Source: Parasponia andersonii
Lineage: Eukaryota; Streptophyta; Magnoliopsida; Rosales; Cannabaceae
Reading direction: 5' to 3'
Length of the DNA stretch: 64,000 nt
Assembly (NCBI GenBank): GCA_002914805.1
Contig: JXTB01000218.1
Location: forward strand, 421,804 to 485,803
This document shows positions 24,201 to 36,189 of the stretch, in pieces. Both the position numbers and the translations under genes were made by a program. Each line of letters opens with the position of its first letter. Positions within the stretch are counted from its first letter, which is position 1. The notes under the pieces were generated by a model. It searched no databases and was not told the origin of the DNA. It saw nothing but the letters and a program-made list of their open reading frames with translations.

Positions 24201-24573
24201 AAAATTTGGTAGAAAGTACAAATAGAAGAATTTGATAGAAAAATATAAATAGAAAATTTTATTTGATATTAATAGAAAGACATAAGTTTTCTTTGCTAAA
24301 AGACTAAAAGTGGTGGATTTTTTTTTTCTTTTAATATTATCCCCACATATATATTATGTAGGCCAACTAAACTCGAGCATTTCAATAACGGAGGCACATA
24401 TTGACCATTGGCCACTGAACTTGATTGTGATAGTATATACAGAAAAATAGATGCGTTTTAAAAGGTCTGCAGAAAATATGTACAAGAACCATTTTCAGTG
24501 ACAATTAATGCATCCCTCGTTTTGTACTGTATTTTAAATATGCGCGCCCACTCCATTTTTGGTATGTTATGAG
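21254..24573. other. Intergenic region, CA to DEG1
   Basis: Holds the carbonic anhydrase 3' UTR, A-rich tracts (about 21817-21843) and a foldback repeat at 22759-22893 (separate entry). The remainder is very AT-rich and I see no gene on either strand. The two flanking genes converge on this interval. Confidence 0.6.
22759..22893. repeat. Foldback (MITE-like) inverted repeat
   Basis: Left arm from TAGTAATTTAGACTAAAATA and right arm ending TATTTTAGTACAAATTACTG-CTA are imperfect inverted repeats of about 40 nt. The centre carries a perfect 20-nt palindrome, TGTCACACAATTGTGTGACA, at 22819-22838. The whole 135-bp unit can form one long hairpin. No TSD was identified by eye. It is probably a small non-autonomous DNA element. 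Confidence 0.65.
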
Positions 24574-27500
24574 TTATGACTCATCAGGCTTCGGCTCAAG
24601 TACTACTGGGATTTTCTCCTTGTGATCACCTCGCAGTACCTCCACGATTACCTGAGTACCAAGAAACATATAAATAAGCTTAAAAAAGACTAGGACCTGA
24701 GCTGTGCATTTGGGACTTTTAGCAAGCAATTTAATCATTAAAAGTTTATCAGCTTGGCAGTAACAAAAATTAGCAGTAACCCAGAACCAGAATTGTACAA
24801 AAACATTATAAAGGCTAGTTACTAGTTATCAGGATCTGTAACAAACAAAAGGAGAAGAGAAAGTACGGGAAAGAAGCATAGAGTACAGTGCATTTATTTA
24901 GTCATACCACACCAAAACATACACGTACATACAACATTTAGCTCTATAGCAGGAATAAAGACGTGACATGCTACCACAACCACCTTAACACCCTATATTG
25001 AATACTTATGCAACCAAAAACTGAAACATCTACCTATCAAACTCCATATTAAAAAAGCAACGTTTTAAATCATGGGTGGATCAGACCGTCAGCTGTTCAG
25101 AGTTAAAACAACTTCCAATCACAACAGACTAGGCCTGACTTCTTTTCTCGGACACGTTAGCTAAAGCTATCATAGCATCGGCATCAAACATGAATCATGA
25201 ATATTCTAAGCTAACGTTGTTGACCACTTTCATAAATCAAAGCGACTACAGAAAGAACAAATACCAATTCCTCAACTATGTGCCAATATATCACTTTTGC
25301 ATAGAACTGCTAACGTTTTGCAAATGATTCTACTATAGTATCACTATTTATAAGATTCAATCTTTAGTCTATAACTTATAACATCCATGATGGCCTATGG
25401 CTCACTCAGTTGAAGACTGAGAAGACTTACAATAATTAGATGAAGCCATTTCTAATTTAAACAAATGTTGGCATAGTCAAAAGTGAAATACTGAAGACTC
25501 CACATACGCTCACATATGCTTCCAAATATGTTCTCTTCCTCTATCGTAAGAAGGTGAAGATGGATACGATATGAGAATAAAAGTGAAACTTGCAAATACC
25601 TTATCCCCAACTTTACACTGGTCTAGAACTCTATACAAGTCGCTGCCACTGGATACTTTCTTCCCATTCACTGATGTTATGATGTCACCCAATACAAGTC
25701 TGCCGTAGGCATCACGTTTCGTTGGTTTTAGCCCCTGCAAATTATACTTCATCATGTCCTCTGAAATTGCAAGACTATAGCCATCTATTCATGCAAGGAG
25801 GTAAAAATTGATGTAACAGGATGTAACACTAAAATTGGTCAAAGAGTACCGCTTTGCCGGCAGGACCACTGGCAGGAGCATCTAAGACAAGCACTCCACT
25901 GACCCCCAGCTGCTCAACAGATTGATCAGGAGCAAACTTAATCCCCAAAATAGGTCGTGTGACTTTGCCGAACTTCACAAGCTGCTCAACTATGCCACCT
26001 ACCTGCATATGTAGAAATAAGCAATATGGATTATTCTGAAACAGTTTTCAGCATCTTGATTTCAATTGTAAACGAAGTCCACTCACAGTGTCAACTGGAA
26101 TTGAAAATCCGACACCAGAAGATGCACCAGATGGAGAATATATAGCTGTATTTATCCCAATAAGATTTCCTGAACTGTCTAGAAGTGGCCCTCCACTATT
26201 ACCGGGATTAATGGCAGCATCTGTTTGTATGACATCTTGAATTGGACGGCCTGTTGCTGCAGAACTAATTTCTCTACGAAGCCCACTAAAAAGAGCATTT
26301 TGAAATGCATCAGCATCATTCTTCTTTACAGTGAAAAAAAAAAAATATATATTCATACCAAGAGAACAGCTAGTAAGTGCATAAGAAATTACTTTTGCAG
26401 TTTTGCCTTAGTTTCTTTGTTTTACTATTAGCATGCGCTTCATAAACGAGAAACTGGAGCAGCAAAGCTACCACATTTAGTTGCATAAGATTGCAAAGAA
26501 ATCTTATTATTGATCACAAGTCATCAGATTCTCCACAGAGCTATGGCCTCCTCTACTTTAACATAGCTCTAGAAAGTGTTGAATGTGAATGAACGTCCAA
26601 AATCAAGATCCAGTACATCTAGTACCAAAAGGGCAAGGCGAAGTTTGGCTAACTTTTAGGGAGGACTAAACTAAAAGCCGTTCAAGTAAGAGTTAAATGG
26701 GGGCGTAGATTTAAATTTCAGTTTAGTAATCAAAACAAAAAGCGGGCAGAGTTTCATGAATCTCGACCTGATAACACCAGTTGTAAGAGTATGGTCGAGT
26801 CCAAACTGCAAAAACACATCGGAAAAACTAAAAGTCAGTTAACTCGAACCACATATGAACACTAAACTAACAACATCATTCAGCAATCACGATGACCAAA
26901 GTCACCAATCCATTTTTAAACGTAAAAAAAACCTCTGGCGCACAGAGGGCAAAGTCAAAAACTTACAGGATTGCCAATAGCATAGACTTTCTGACCAACA
27001 AGCAAATCTGCCGAGACACCAACAGGGATAGGTCTCAGCTTGTCCTTCGGTGCATCGACATGTATCACAGCAACATCCTTGTCTTGATCAAATCCAACAA
27101 CTTGAGCATCATAAGTTGTCTGGTCAGCTAGAGTCACCCTATAAACAAATTTGCACTACTTTCAGACCAAAACACAACAAGCCGATTACTAGCGAAAAAA
27201 AGAAGCATTTCAACCAAACGAATTCCAACCCAACACACCTAAGATCAGAAGCACCTCGGATCACATGATAATTAGTGACAATGTGACCGTCTTTATCCCA
27301 AACAAAGCCCGACCCAGAACCCTGTGGAACCTCCAAAACGTCGAGAGTAAAAGCATCCTGCCTAAAACGACATCAAAACCAACCAAGACCGACAAACGAC
27401 AACCATTTCAGGAACACGACGAGACATTAAAACAGGCACCATAAAAAGAAAAATTTCAGCTTCAACCCAAAAACAGTAGAGTTGAGCATAGCTGCAAGGG

Positions 27501-28034
27501 AGACATTAAAACAGGCACCATACGAAGAAAAAATTCAGCTTGAACCCAAAAACAGAAGAGTTGAGCATAGCCCCACCTGGCTGCAAGATTGGTAATGTAA
27601 ACAACAGAAGGCGTGTTCTCCTGGAAAAGACGAACCGTAGCAAGCTCATCGGACTGCAACTTCCTCGGCGTGGTGACCACAAATGCCGAGGCCGGGTCGA
27701 CATCGGCGATGAACAGGGAAAGGGACAGAGCTAGGGAGGTACAGAGAACGAGGAGAGAATCCAAAGCAGAGGAAAAGGGATTAATGGCGGAGATGAGTTT
27801 GGGCAGGGAAGAGTGGAGTTGGGTGAGAAGGGTCTTCTGGTTTTGGTGGGACTTGTTGTGGAGAAGGGAGATTATGGGGAAGCATGGGTTGGGCCTTGGA
27901 GTCTTGTGGAAGGAGGGAGAAGGAGATTTAGAGAGTGACAAAGTGGGCTTTCTGTTTGGGGAGCGAGAAAGTGGAGAGAAAGTTGGAGAGGAGTGGAAGA
28001 CAGTGGAAATGGAAATGAGTGAATAAGCAGCCAT
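24574..28034 (-). CDS. DEG1: DEG1 (HtrA/DegP-type) serine protease, thylakoid lumen
   Basis: Eight exons in transcription order: 28034-27577, 27361-27239, 27138-26967, 26805-26768, 26285-26087, 26002-25850, 25734-25600, 24651-24574. All phases agree and the product is 451 residues. It starts with a stromal transit peptide and then a hydrophobic thylakoid-transfer segment (about 92-118, ending ASA), which predicts lumen targeting. The chymotrypsin-fold triad is intact: His185 (TNYHVIRG), Asp215 (DKDVAV) and Ser294 (NPGNSGGPL). A single PDZ domain follows ([14 protein letters not shown]). The C-terminus is EPKPDES. DEG1 degrades damaged lumenal and photosystem II proteins. Exon 4 is only 38 nt and encodes [12 protein letters not shown]. 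Intron 1 contains a tandem duplication (separate entry). Confidence 0.96.
27421..27570. repeat. Tandem duplication in DEG1 intron 1
   Basis: Two copies of about 71 bp (27421-27491 and 27500-27570, period 79) share GAGACATTAAAACAGGCACC...AACAG-AGAGTTGAGCATAG with only a few mismatches. The second copy abuts the exon 1 donor. On the gene strand, the spacer between the copies contains CCCTTGCAG, a plausible cryptic splice acceptor. Confidence 0.85.
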
Positions 28035-28091
28035 CTCTGAGTTTTTTTCTGGACAGATGCTGCAAAGGGATTGATTTGTGAGAATCTCTTC

Positions 28092-28099
28092 TTTTTATA
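28092..28099 (-). promoter_or_regulatory. Probable TATA box of DEG1
   Basis: On the minus strand TATAAAAA lies about 60 bp upstream of the DEG1 ATG in a spacing that fits a short leader. Beyond it (28200-28600) the intergenic DNA shows no gene. Confidence 0.45.
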
Positions 28100-28619
28100 T
28101 TTGCCACAATTAATTAATTAATTAATTCCTTTATTATTATGTGAAGGCAGAGCTCTGGTGGTCCAGGCGACCGTGATCTACAACCTCGGATCTTCTCTCT
28201 CTCTGTCTTTATTTTTCTAATGAAAAACGTATAGTTTCTTTCATGACCCTGGATAATCTAGAGCAATTAACGTCGACAAGGTCGAACAGTCGATCTATTA
28301 TGGTAGAGATGTAGTATGTGTTATGATGTGGCTGTGTTTATTTTACATCTTTCCAAAATGAAGAGAGAGAAAGATAAGTCATTGATGTCTGTTCTAGTAT
28401 ATTCTTACTAAAGCATCCAGATAAGAAAAGTGTCCTTAATAGGGGCTCGAGTTTAGGTCAGCACGTTTGTGGCCTGCGTGGTTAGAAGGAGCTAGGCGGA
28501 TTTGAAGTCTATGGTGTTGGAAGGCTCACTAATCCACTAATTAATCCCATCATGATCCTAGCATCCTTATCTTACCACAATAAATAAAAGAACTTCTCAT
28601 GAATCCAATTACAAATTAG

Positions 28620-31600
28620 TTACAAAATTTTTTCCAAGGGTCTTAGCTCCCTAGGAACTCCATCAAAGTTTCCAGCATTTACGTCTGATTGGAGCATTGG
28701 TCTTTTGCCAATTTTCCAAACGATGCCTTCTGCAAGGTGCTCTTTGTTCGGTGTCAGCATCACAAAATTTGGATCAGCTCTTTGGTAACTGCAAAACAAA
28801 TGTGAGTAGGTTGTATAAGCAAATTGACAACATGCGGTGTGACATATGGACTTAATTCGTAATATTATGAGGAAAAGTTCATGTAGCCCCGCCAAAGTGC
28901 CCTCTAATATCAAGAGTTCTACTATCCTATTTTGAAACCGTATACGGGTAAACTGCCTCAAACACACTGGGCTAGAACCCTCTATGGTCATTGCATAATA
29001 AACGTATGAAATCATTAACATTAACTTAGCAGGTAAAGGCAATGAATGAACCTACCTGGCTTCTCTAAGGTTCTCGACACGTACGCCAAAACCGTATGCT
29101 GTATTTCCAACAGTGTGGTCTCTTGTAGCTGCAAGAGAGAGAGAGAGAGAGAGAGAGAGCTTATTTGATACTCGATGACTTGGATCAGAACCACAAACAA
29201 TTGCTAGCTTTACTCGGTAGAACATCAAACAATATCCATGCGGTCCATGTGTTCAAGTAATTGAACCATATTACAACATGAAACTAGATGATTTACCAAA
29301 TTTCAGATTATATAATCAAAATGTCTAAAGCTTCTTCTTTTTTTTTTTCTTTTTTTTTTCCCAAGGAGAACAATAAGGAAACTAGAATGGTTACATTTCC
29401 TTAACATGTCTAGATAACCCCTAGGCCCTAGATAGTAGCAATTTCTCCTACAACCCGTCTGTAGCCACACTGATTCTGGTCTTATCATCCGCAGCTTGCA
29501 CTGAAGATCTACAATCTCTATTTCTGTTCTGAGAGAAACATTTCTAAGTTCTACAAAAATCATGAAGTTTATTTTGAAAATAAAGAAATAAAATCCTAAC
29601 AGCTCTCCTTTGCTTGTTTCTAAGCAGGTAACAGATGTTTTACATTTGCAAGAGTGAGTCTAAAAATGAATAAATTTTACAGACTAGAGGTACCTGAAAT
29701 GCTCAATGTAAAAGAAGGTTTCCACCATGACTTGAATGCACATGTAACTGATGAACTGAGAGGGCCAACCTTTCCCTGCATCGATGAATTTTAGATGTCT
29801 GCTGACCATGATATGATCAAAAATATAATCATCATACTAATAAATCATGCTACCTTCAACAGGAAGTTTTTATTGGCTTGCCAAGATGCAGCTACTTGGA
29901 AGGTAGAATCCTGTATCTTGTTCGATGCTTCAGCATCATCAACTCTTCAAAAGAAAGACCAGAAATCAATGAGATATCTCCAGAGAAGTTAAAACAAAAA
30001 CAAAAATGATAACTGAAGGAATACCTTGTCTGCAATTCAAAACCGAAATCAATATAATTTGTAATTCCAACTACCTCACTTTCTTCCAGAGGATTCTTCA
30101 CCTGTTGAGTTGAAACAGTTCAAAGCTGGCATGTTTTATATTCCAAAATAAGTAAAGCAAAAGGATTCCAGTAGTTGCACATAAAAGACGTATGGTCAGC
30201 CTCAAATAATACCATTGGAAATAAAACAGCAAGGAAGAACAATAACTAAACGAAAATATAAAGGGACTTACAACCTGGATACACAGGTGAAGATAAACTA
30301 TAGTTATAAAGAAAGAGTGAGAAAGACATACCCGTCTCTGGACTACCACATGTTGATAGAATGATGCAATGAACTGCAAATCAAAATATAGTATGAGATT
30401 TCCTGTCTTATTTATTCATCCCCATGGTAAAGTTCATTTAAATTTACAATGCACCCATTAAAACGGAAAATAAAAACAGAAAACAAGAGATAATGGGCCT
30501 GTTTGGCATTGTATTTTGTTTTCTATGTTTAGAGTTGTGTTTTCAGAAATAAGAACAAAAACTGTTTTATAATGTTTTCAGAAAACAATGGGTGTTTGGC
30601 AAATATTTTCTAAAAACAATTTTTAGGAAAAAAAATTATATGAATATAAAAAATTATATTTGTATTATAAAAAAAATATTAGAGAAAAAAAGTCAAGAGA
30701 GAGTGACCAGAGATAAATTCAAGTAAGAGAATAAGGAAAAAAAAAGTGATAAGAATGTACGGGGATAAAAAATAAAGATAAAAAAAGTTGTAAAAAACAA
30801 AGTAGTAATAAAGAATGAGATATAATGTGATTAAAAAAAATGAAGGGATAGAAAATGATGAGAGAAAAAGTGATGAAATAAATGAGGAGAGAGAAAGTGA
30901 TGAGAGAGAATAAGAAGAGAGAAAGTGATGATAGAGAATGAGGATTGAGAAAATGAAGAGAGAGAAAGTGATGAAAGAGTGGTTAGAGAAAGTGATGAGA
31001 GAGAAAGTTACAAGAAAATGTGTATATGAAAGTCATATGAAAGAATTTTTATTTTTTTTCAGAAAAAAAAAATTAAGAAAACACCTTGAAAACAACATTT
31101 TGTTGTTATCTGAATTTTCTGTTGTCTTTAACTTTGTATTTAAAATTTTTTTTCAAAGAACAATGCCAAACATTCTTACGTATTATCAGAAAACAGTTTT
31201 CTGTTTTTAAAAAGCAAAAAACTATTTTTTAGTTATGATGCCAAACAGCCCCAAAGTTGCTCAAACTTCCGTATCTAAGAAGGTTTTTCACTTCAAATAA
31301 ATCCCAATATTTGGTATGCTAAGACAAGCAAAAAGGTGAGCCAAATGCAAAGTAATGAACGATAAATTATTCAGGACACATAAAGCAAAACCTGAGAACT
31401 TTTAGCAAGTTCAAGACAAAAATTGAATGATGGACTTAGAGGACTGCCTGAACCCGCTCCATAGCCAATTGCTGCACTCCAATTTTTCAAAGTTCTAAAT
31501 TTTGCACCATCTTTGCTTCCATCTAAATAAAAAGTGGGAAGGGTGGGCAACTAGGCATCAATAAAGGTGAATAATAATGTCCGAGCATTTACTAAGAACA

Positions 31601-33365
31601 AGATCTAAATCTAAGTGCAAAATAAGTTCTGATTTCACACATCTGTACCCAACCCCATGAACCCAACATATAATGGCATCCAACTTGGGATAGTTAAAAG
31701 CAATAAAGAAAATTATTACAGTTTATACTGGACAATTAAGCGCTAGACAAGAATACGGATCTTACTTACAGAATAACTTGATAAATAGCGTATATAGTTT
31801 GAACTAGAGTCAGAAATTGAAAAAGGAATTTGAGTCAAAACTTACATTCTGGCTCATACTGCAACCCAGCAATTACCCTCCCCACCCTGCTCACTAACCA
31901 CGCACTTTTTGGAAAATCATCTCTTACTGCAAAAGTACGACAATTATGTAGAGTAAAATTTACATGACAGCAATTATGCTCAGATGGTAAAGAAGCAAAT
32001 ATCAAATTCTAGAATTTAATGAAGCAAAGATGGTGGTTGTGATTATGTTTAATCACACTAGCCATCTAAATTAAGAGATGTGGAAAAATCTTCATTTAGC
32101 TTAAGAAAATTTAAGCTGAAAGGTAATATCCTCACAAGAATGATATAGATATGAAAGTAGGACTACAAAACAGAAACCAAGACTATAACAGTTGAACCTA
32201 CATGATAAAGAAGCTCATAAATTTGATTTCTGGTTACATACAGGAGAAAGGCATGACTGTGGCTCCAAAGGATAAGTTTCCTGAACCATATCTCAATCCC
32301 ATAAAACCGTAGTCTTGGGCAGATACCCTATAGAAGTAATTAGACTTTGTCAACAGAAACGTAATATTACTGATAGGTGCACACTCCAACTAGGCCAAAC
32401 TACAAATCTCATATTGGTACAAATTTTTCTGTAAACTCCACCTCTTCCTCAGTAGCAAAGGGAAAGTGCCAAATGCTCCAATTCCATGTTTGTGGTCGAA
32501 AGCGCATGATCTAATTTGTAAAATCCTGATTGAAATTCCATCAGAAGAAAAGAATTCCTGAGTGAAAAAAAATATTGCAGTACATAGAAAGTCGTAATAG
32601 TTTCGACTGAAGTTCAAAAACCATTTAATTAATTCAAAAAAGGGTCCCTTACGGATCAGAGTTCGACACAAAAAGGTCAACAAATGTATGAGGGTCATCA
32701 ACGTCACTGCTCAGAAGACCGAAAAAAAAAAAGCATAAAGAGCTTGTTCGTTATATTAAGGTTCAAAATGTCAAACAACGGAAGCAAAGAAATTTACTTG
32801 TACAATACCTTTGCCAACGGAAAAGTGCATTTCCAACAATATCCTTCTCTGGTTTGTGATCCAGTGGACCTGAAACCTAAGCTCAATTAAGGAAACAAGT
32901 ATCTCCACACTTCAATTCCAACAACAAAATTTTACCCAGAACCAAAAAGTGGCAAAATTAACAAAACCAGACTAAAAATGCAATCTTGTATGAGAAACCA
33001 AAAATGGGCAAGGTTGAAATTGTAAAAATATGAAGGATACAGTTGCAACCAAATCAACATGAGGGTCATCAATAGGCTTAAGCATAATCACAGTCCTGAA
33101 ATGTTGAGCTTCTTCAAAATAATCCTGAAAGAGGCATTTCAAAGCAAGCTTCCCGAACAACAAATCATACGACGACTCCAACATCCTGCAAAAAAATTCG
33201 AGCAACAAGCATTCGAATTCGAACAAAACCAAAATGAAAAGAGGATGAAAGGAATTGAATTGAGCGGACGGGTTACCTGGTACGGGCGGCGAGAGGAGGA
33301 AAATCGAACAGGGGAGGGACTAGCACCATTGGCGGTGGTGGTTCCTTGTCGAACAAGTTGCCCAT
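28620..33365 (-). CDS. Beta-barrel outer-membrane protein, OM47/OEP40-like
   Basis: Fourteen exons in transcription order: 33365-33277, 33185-33041, 32876-32809, 32706-32653, 32510-32442, 32327-32242, 31926-31846, 31522-31392, 30373-30332, 30101-30025, 29944-29854, 29775-29694, 29128-29056, 28788-28620. All phases agree; the product is 418 residues, about 46 kDa. It begins MGNLFDKEPPPPMVLVPPLF and has no transit peptide. The body has alternating polar/hydrophobic segments with many Gly and aromatic residues (FGATVMPFS, NYIDFGFELQTR), as expected of a membrane beta-barrel. From memory the best match is the plant mitochondrial outer-membrane protein OM47 (VDAC-related, linked to senescence), with chloroplast OEP40 a relative. 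Assignment to the family is more secure than to the organelle. The intron 8 interval holds a DNA-transposon-like insertion. Confidence 0.75.
29134..29159. repeat. (GA)13 microsatellite at a splice acceptor
   Basis: On the gene strand this is (TC)13 directly followed by TTGCAG and exon 13 of the OM47-like gene. The microsatellite therefore forms the polypyrimidine tract of that intron. Confidence 0.9.
30495..31252. mobile_element. hAT-like non-autonomous DNA element in an OM47 intron
   Basis: The ends are inverted repeats: left GGGCCTGTTTGGCATT and right, read in reverse, GGGGCTGTTTGGCATC. Subterminal sequences rich in AAAACAGTTTT-type blocks are also mirrored. The interior (30840-31020) is a purine-rich GAGAGAAAGTGATGA repeat. 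There is no transposase ORF. The end sequence resembles plant hAT-type MITEs, but I could not find an 8-bp target duplication. It sits inside the 31391-30374 intron of the OM47-like gene. Confidence 0.6.
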
Positions 33366-33403
33366 TTCTCTTCTCGGTCTGGCTAGGGTTTCCGTAAGAG
33401 CAT

Positions 33404-33430
33404 GAAGAAGAAGAAGAAGAAGAAGAAGAA
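33404..33430. repeat. (GAA)9 microsatellite in OM47 5' leader
   Basis: A GAA trinucleotide run 40-65 bp upstream of the OM47-like ATG. On the gene strand it is (TTC)n, probably in the 5' UTR. Confidence 0.9.
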
Positions 33431-33553
33431 ACGGAATGTTATGAAGTTATTTTGAGAAAAGGACAACAATGGCGCATTTCTCCCCCCAAGAAGAAACCCC
33501 GGAAATCGGCGGGAGTCCTTTGAGGGCTTGACCCAACTCTCGACACACTCATT

Positions 33554-33598
33554 TGGGCTTGGGCCATGTCTCTATGCAGATTCCACATTTTGTGGGCC
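33554..33598. promoter_or_regulatory. Cluster of three site II (TGGGCY) motifs
   Basis: TGGGCT at 33554-33559, TGGGCC at 33560-33565 and TGGGCC at 33593-33598 lie 190-235 bp upstream of the OM47-like ATG. Site II elements are bound by TCP factors. They are enriched in promoters of nuclear genes for mitochondrial and ribosomal proteins, which modestly supports mitochondrial targeting. Confidence 0.45.
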
Positions 33599-33599
33599 G

Positions 33600-34252
33600 A
33601 TTGTTTGCGACTAATTGGAGCTTTTAGCAAATGGCTGATTTTGATTCTTCGTTGTATAATTAATATATTATTGTATAATGAAGACGTTCCTTTGTAGTTT
33701 TTATAGATAAATGGTCGAATGTATAAATGAACTGAGGCGAAAATTTGGTGGGCTTGGCATATAAATTGACTCTAAATCAAAACGGATATTTATTAAAAAA
33801 TAAATAGTGAAAAAAGAATATTTACTATAATTTCACATTTTGACAAAAAATTTCATGTCAAAAGGGCGAAAGAGAATAATGGTATTTATCTCACATATTA
33901 TAATATATAACATTATTTATATTGTATTATTATTTTAATATGTCCAACTTATGATATTAGAACCTATACGTATTAATTTAATAACATTCACTGATCTTCA
34001 CTAATTAGAACACTACAACTCATATGTTAAGCCAAATCAAGTCAAGTTACGCCATAGACATTACAGGAAAAAATAAGGTATTTATATTTTTTATCTTTTG
34101 TGTTTTGCATTCCTTTTGGATTGATATCTTTTCATAAATTACAAATCTACAGTGCTAAATTAGTAAAACTAACAAAATCATCTAGTCATATGTGATTCTC
34201 ATTATTGATTTGATAAAAATTATTCCTCATAGATGCATTTTAACAAGCAATT
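33600..34252. other. Intergenic AT-rich spacer
   Basis: Between the OM47 promoter and the retrotransposon. No gene is seen. The last five bases (34248-34252, CAATT) are the left target-site duplication of the element. Confidence 0.6.
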
Positions 34253-35016
34253 TGTCGAGGGTAATTTCCCGGAGTGAATCAAAAAATGACACGTATGGCA
34301 TGTTGCAAATGACGAATTGAAATATTGGCCGAAAAACGACGTCATACCCTGGCAACTGACCAAGTCGAGCAAGGTTTGAGGAGAAACTGATCAGTCATGG
34401 TATAATTAAGCCCACTAAGATGGAAGATCACCCTGGTCGGATTTCATGCCACTCCCTGATCAGGTACCCTAACCGAAAGAATAAAGAACCGAGGAAAAGT
34501 CGACCGCTAATATAACGACATAGCTCCGATCTAGAGGAAGAATAAAGAAGGCGCGGACCCAGGAGAGGTTGACACCTGGCCCAATCACATACTCATGTCT
34601 GTACAATGGGTAGGTGAGATTCCCTTCTATCATTTTAGGGACACGTGAATATTAACTCTAACTTTTGGAGGACCATAGAGCCACTATAAATAGCCCCATA
34701 ATCACCTGAAAGGGCAAGCTACCATAAATCCTCAAAACTCTATTTGTCCCTTTTGCCTTTTCTCCTCTTATCATTCATATACTATTGGTTCACTATTCTA
34801 TAGAATACTTTAATGAATGTATCATTGATGACTTTTCTGTTGAGGAGATTTGGCAGGTACCACACCAATACTACCCATTACTAGATGGTGTCATAACTTT
34901 TCCCAAGGTTATACGGATTACACCTACATCAATTTTGGATTTTAGCTTCTCTTGAGAATGAACCACTCAAGGGCGCATAGTGTGTGTTAGTTCACGGACT
35001 AAAACCCACGCTAATA
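34253..35016 (+). repeat. 5' LTR
   Basis: 764 bp, beginning TGTCGAGGGTAATTTCCC and ending AAAACCCACGCTAATA. It aligns with 45689-46460 along its whole length, including the promoter part (CACTATAAATAGCCCCATAA near 34682). The 3' end has mutated from CA to TA. The sequence immediately after (TTTTGGCACTAGAAGGAGGG, 35017-35036) is the expected place of the primer-binding site. Confidence 0.85.
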
Positions 35017-35263
35017 TTTTGGCACTAGAAGGAGGGCCCTAGTTGGAAATCTAGTATATAGCCCTACCCAGCATCATTGAATAATTTCGACAACGTTAGT
35101 CAATCTCCATGATGCCAAGTGGAGCATCTGGTTCTCGAATAGTCTACCGTACTCAGACTAACACTCGTGAAGGAGATAACCAGCAATACAACCTACGAGA
35201 CTGAGTGAACATCGTTCCCCCTTAGCAGGTTTAAGACTAAGTGAGCTTAGAGTTTAGAGTTTA

Positions 35264-35967
35264 GTGGTGGTAGGCCTGAGCTTCTCTCCTTCACTAGTTC
35301 AATCTTTCCCTGAGATTTGTGGTCCCAAGGTGCTCGGACATTCTTGGAACATACGTATCCATACTGTTATCAAGGGCCAATTGTTCAAATTATGAAGATT
35401 GACTAGCGTTAATGAGCTTAGGGAGCAGGTCCTATTGCTCACTTGTTCTAAACCCTAAACCCTAAACCATGGCCACACCGAGATAGGGTTAATGAGCTTA
35501 GGGAGCAAGTCCTATAGCTCACCTCGATTGTTGAGCATCTGGCAAATGTAGTTAGGCAAAATACTGTCCATCCAAACTATGTCGCCCCAACAGGGCTTCT
35601 CCTCAAAAGGACAGAAGGAGAAATCTTGTCCAAACAAATAAGGACAAGGACAACGAGCAAGATCATGTCTGACCAGAGGAGCTTCAACCTAGAAAAGTGA
35701 CAACACTCATGTACTAAGGAGGATGAGGCATAAGAGACATCACTGAGCCGTGTTTTACCCTTCCAACGAGGACCAGTCACTTTGGGGGGAGGGGGGAGAG
35801 TGAACGGTTAGCTCGAGAACTAGGAGGACCGTGTTTGAATAATTGACCCTTGATAATAGTACAGATACGTATGTTCCAAGAATGTCCGAGTACTTTAGGA
35901 CCACAGATCTCAGGGAAAGATTGAACTAGTAAAGGAGAGAAGCTCAGGCCTACCACCCCCCCACCAC
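35264..35967. repeat. Long inverted repeat in retrotransposon leader
   Basis: Arms 35264-35389 and 35834-35967 are inverted copies of about 126 bp at about 90% identity by eye, with a loop of about 445 bp. Shared blocks include GGCCTGAGCTTCTCTCC and GACATTCTTGGAACATACGT. The loop contains a separate direct repeat (TTAATGAGCTTAGGGAGCA at 35410 and 35488) and a telomere-like stretch (CTAAACCCTAAACCCTAAACC, about 35449-35467). Confidence 0.85.
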
Positions 35968-36189
35968 AGCAAGGTTGCGAGCCATCTTCGCAGATGGGAC
36001 CAACTCTAGAGATAGCATAGGTCGAACCTATCCTCGAGCAACAAATTGGAGATAGAGACGGTCTTTATCAAGCACTCAAAAGGCAAGTGGATCAACTCTG
36101 AATAAAAGCTGACAGAAAATGTCCGAATGATATTAGAAGAGACCAAGCCTCCATCTCTAATAGAAATAGCATATTCATGTCTTCCCTAA

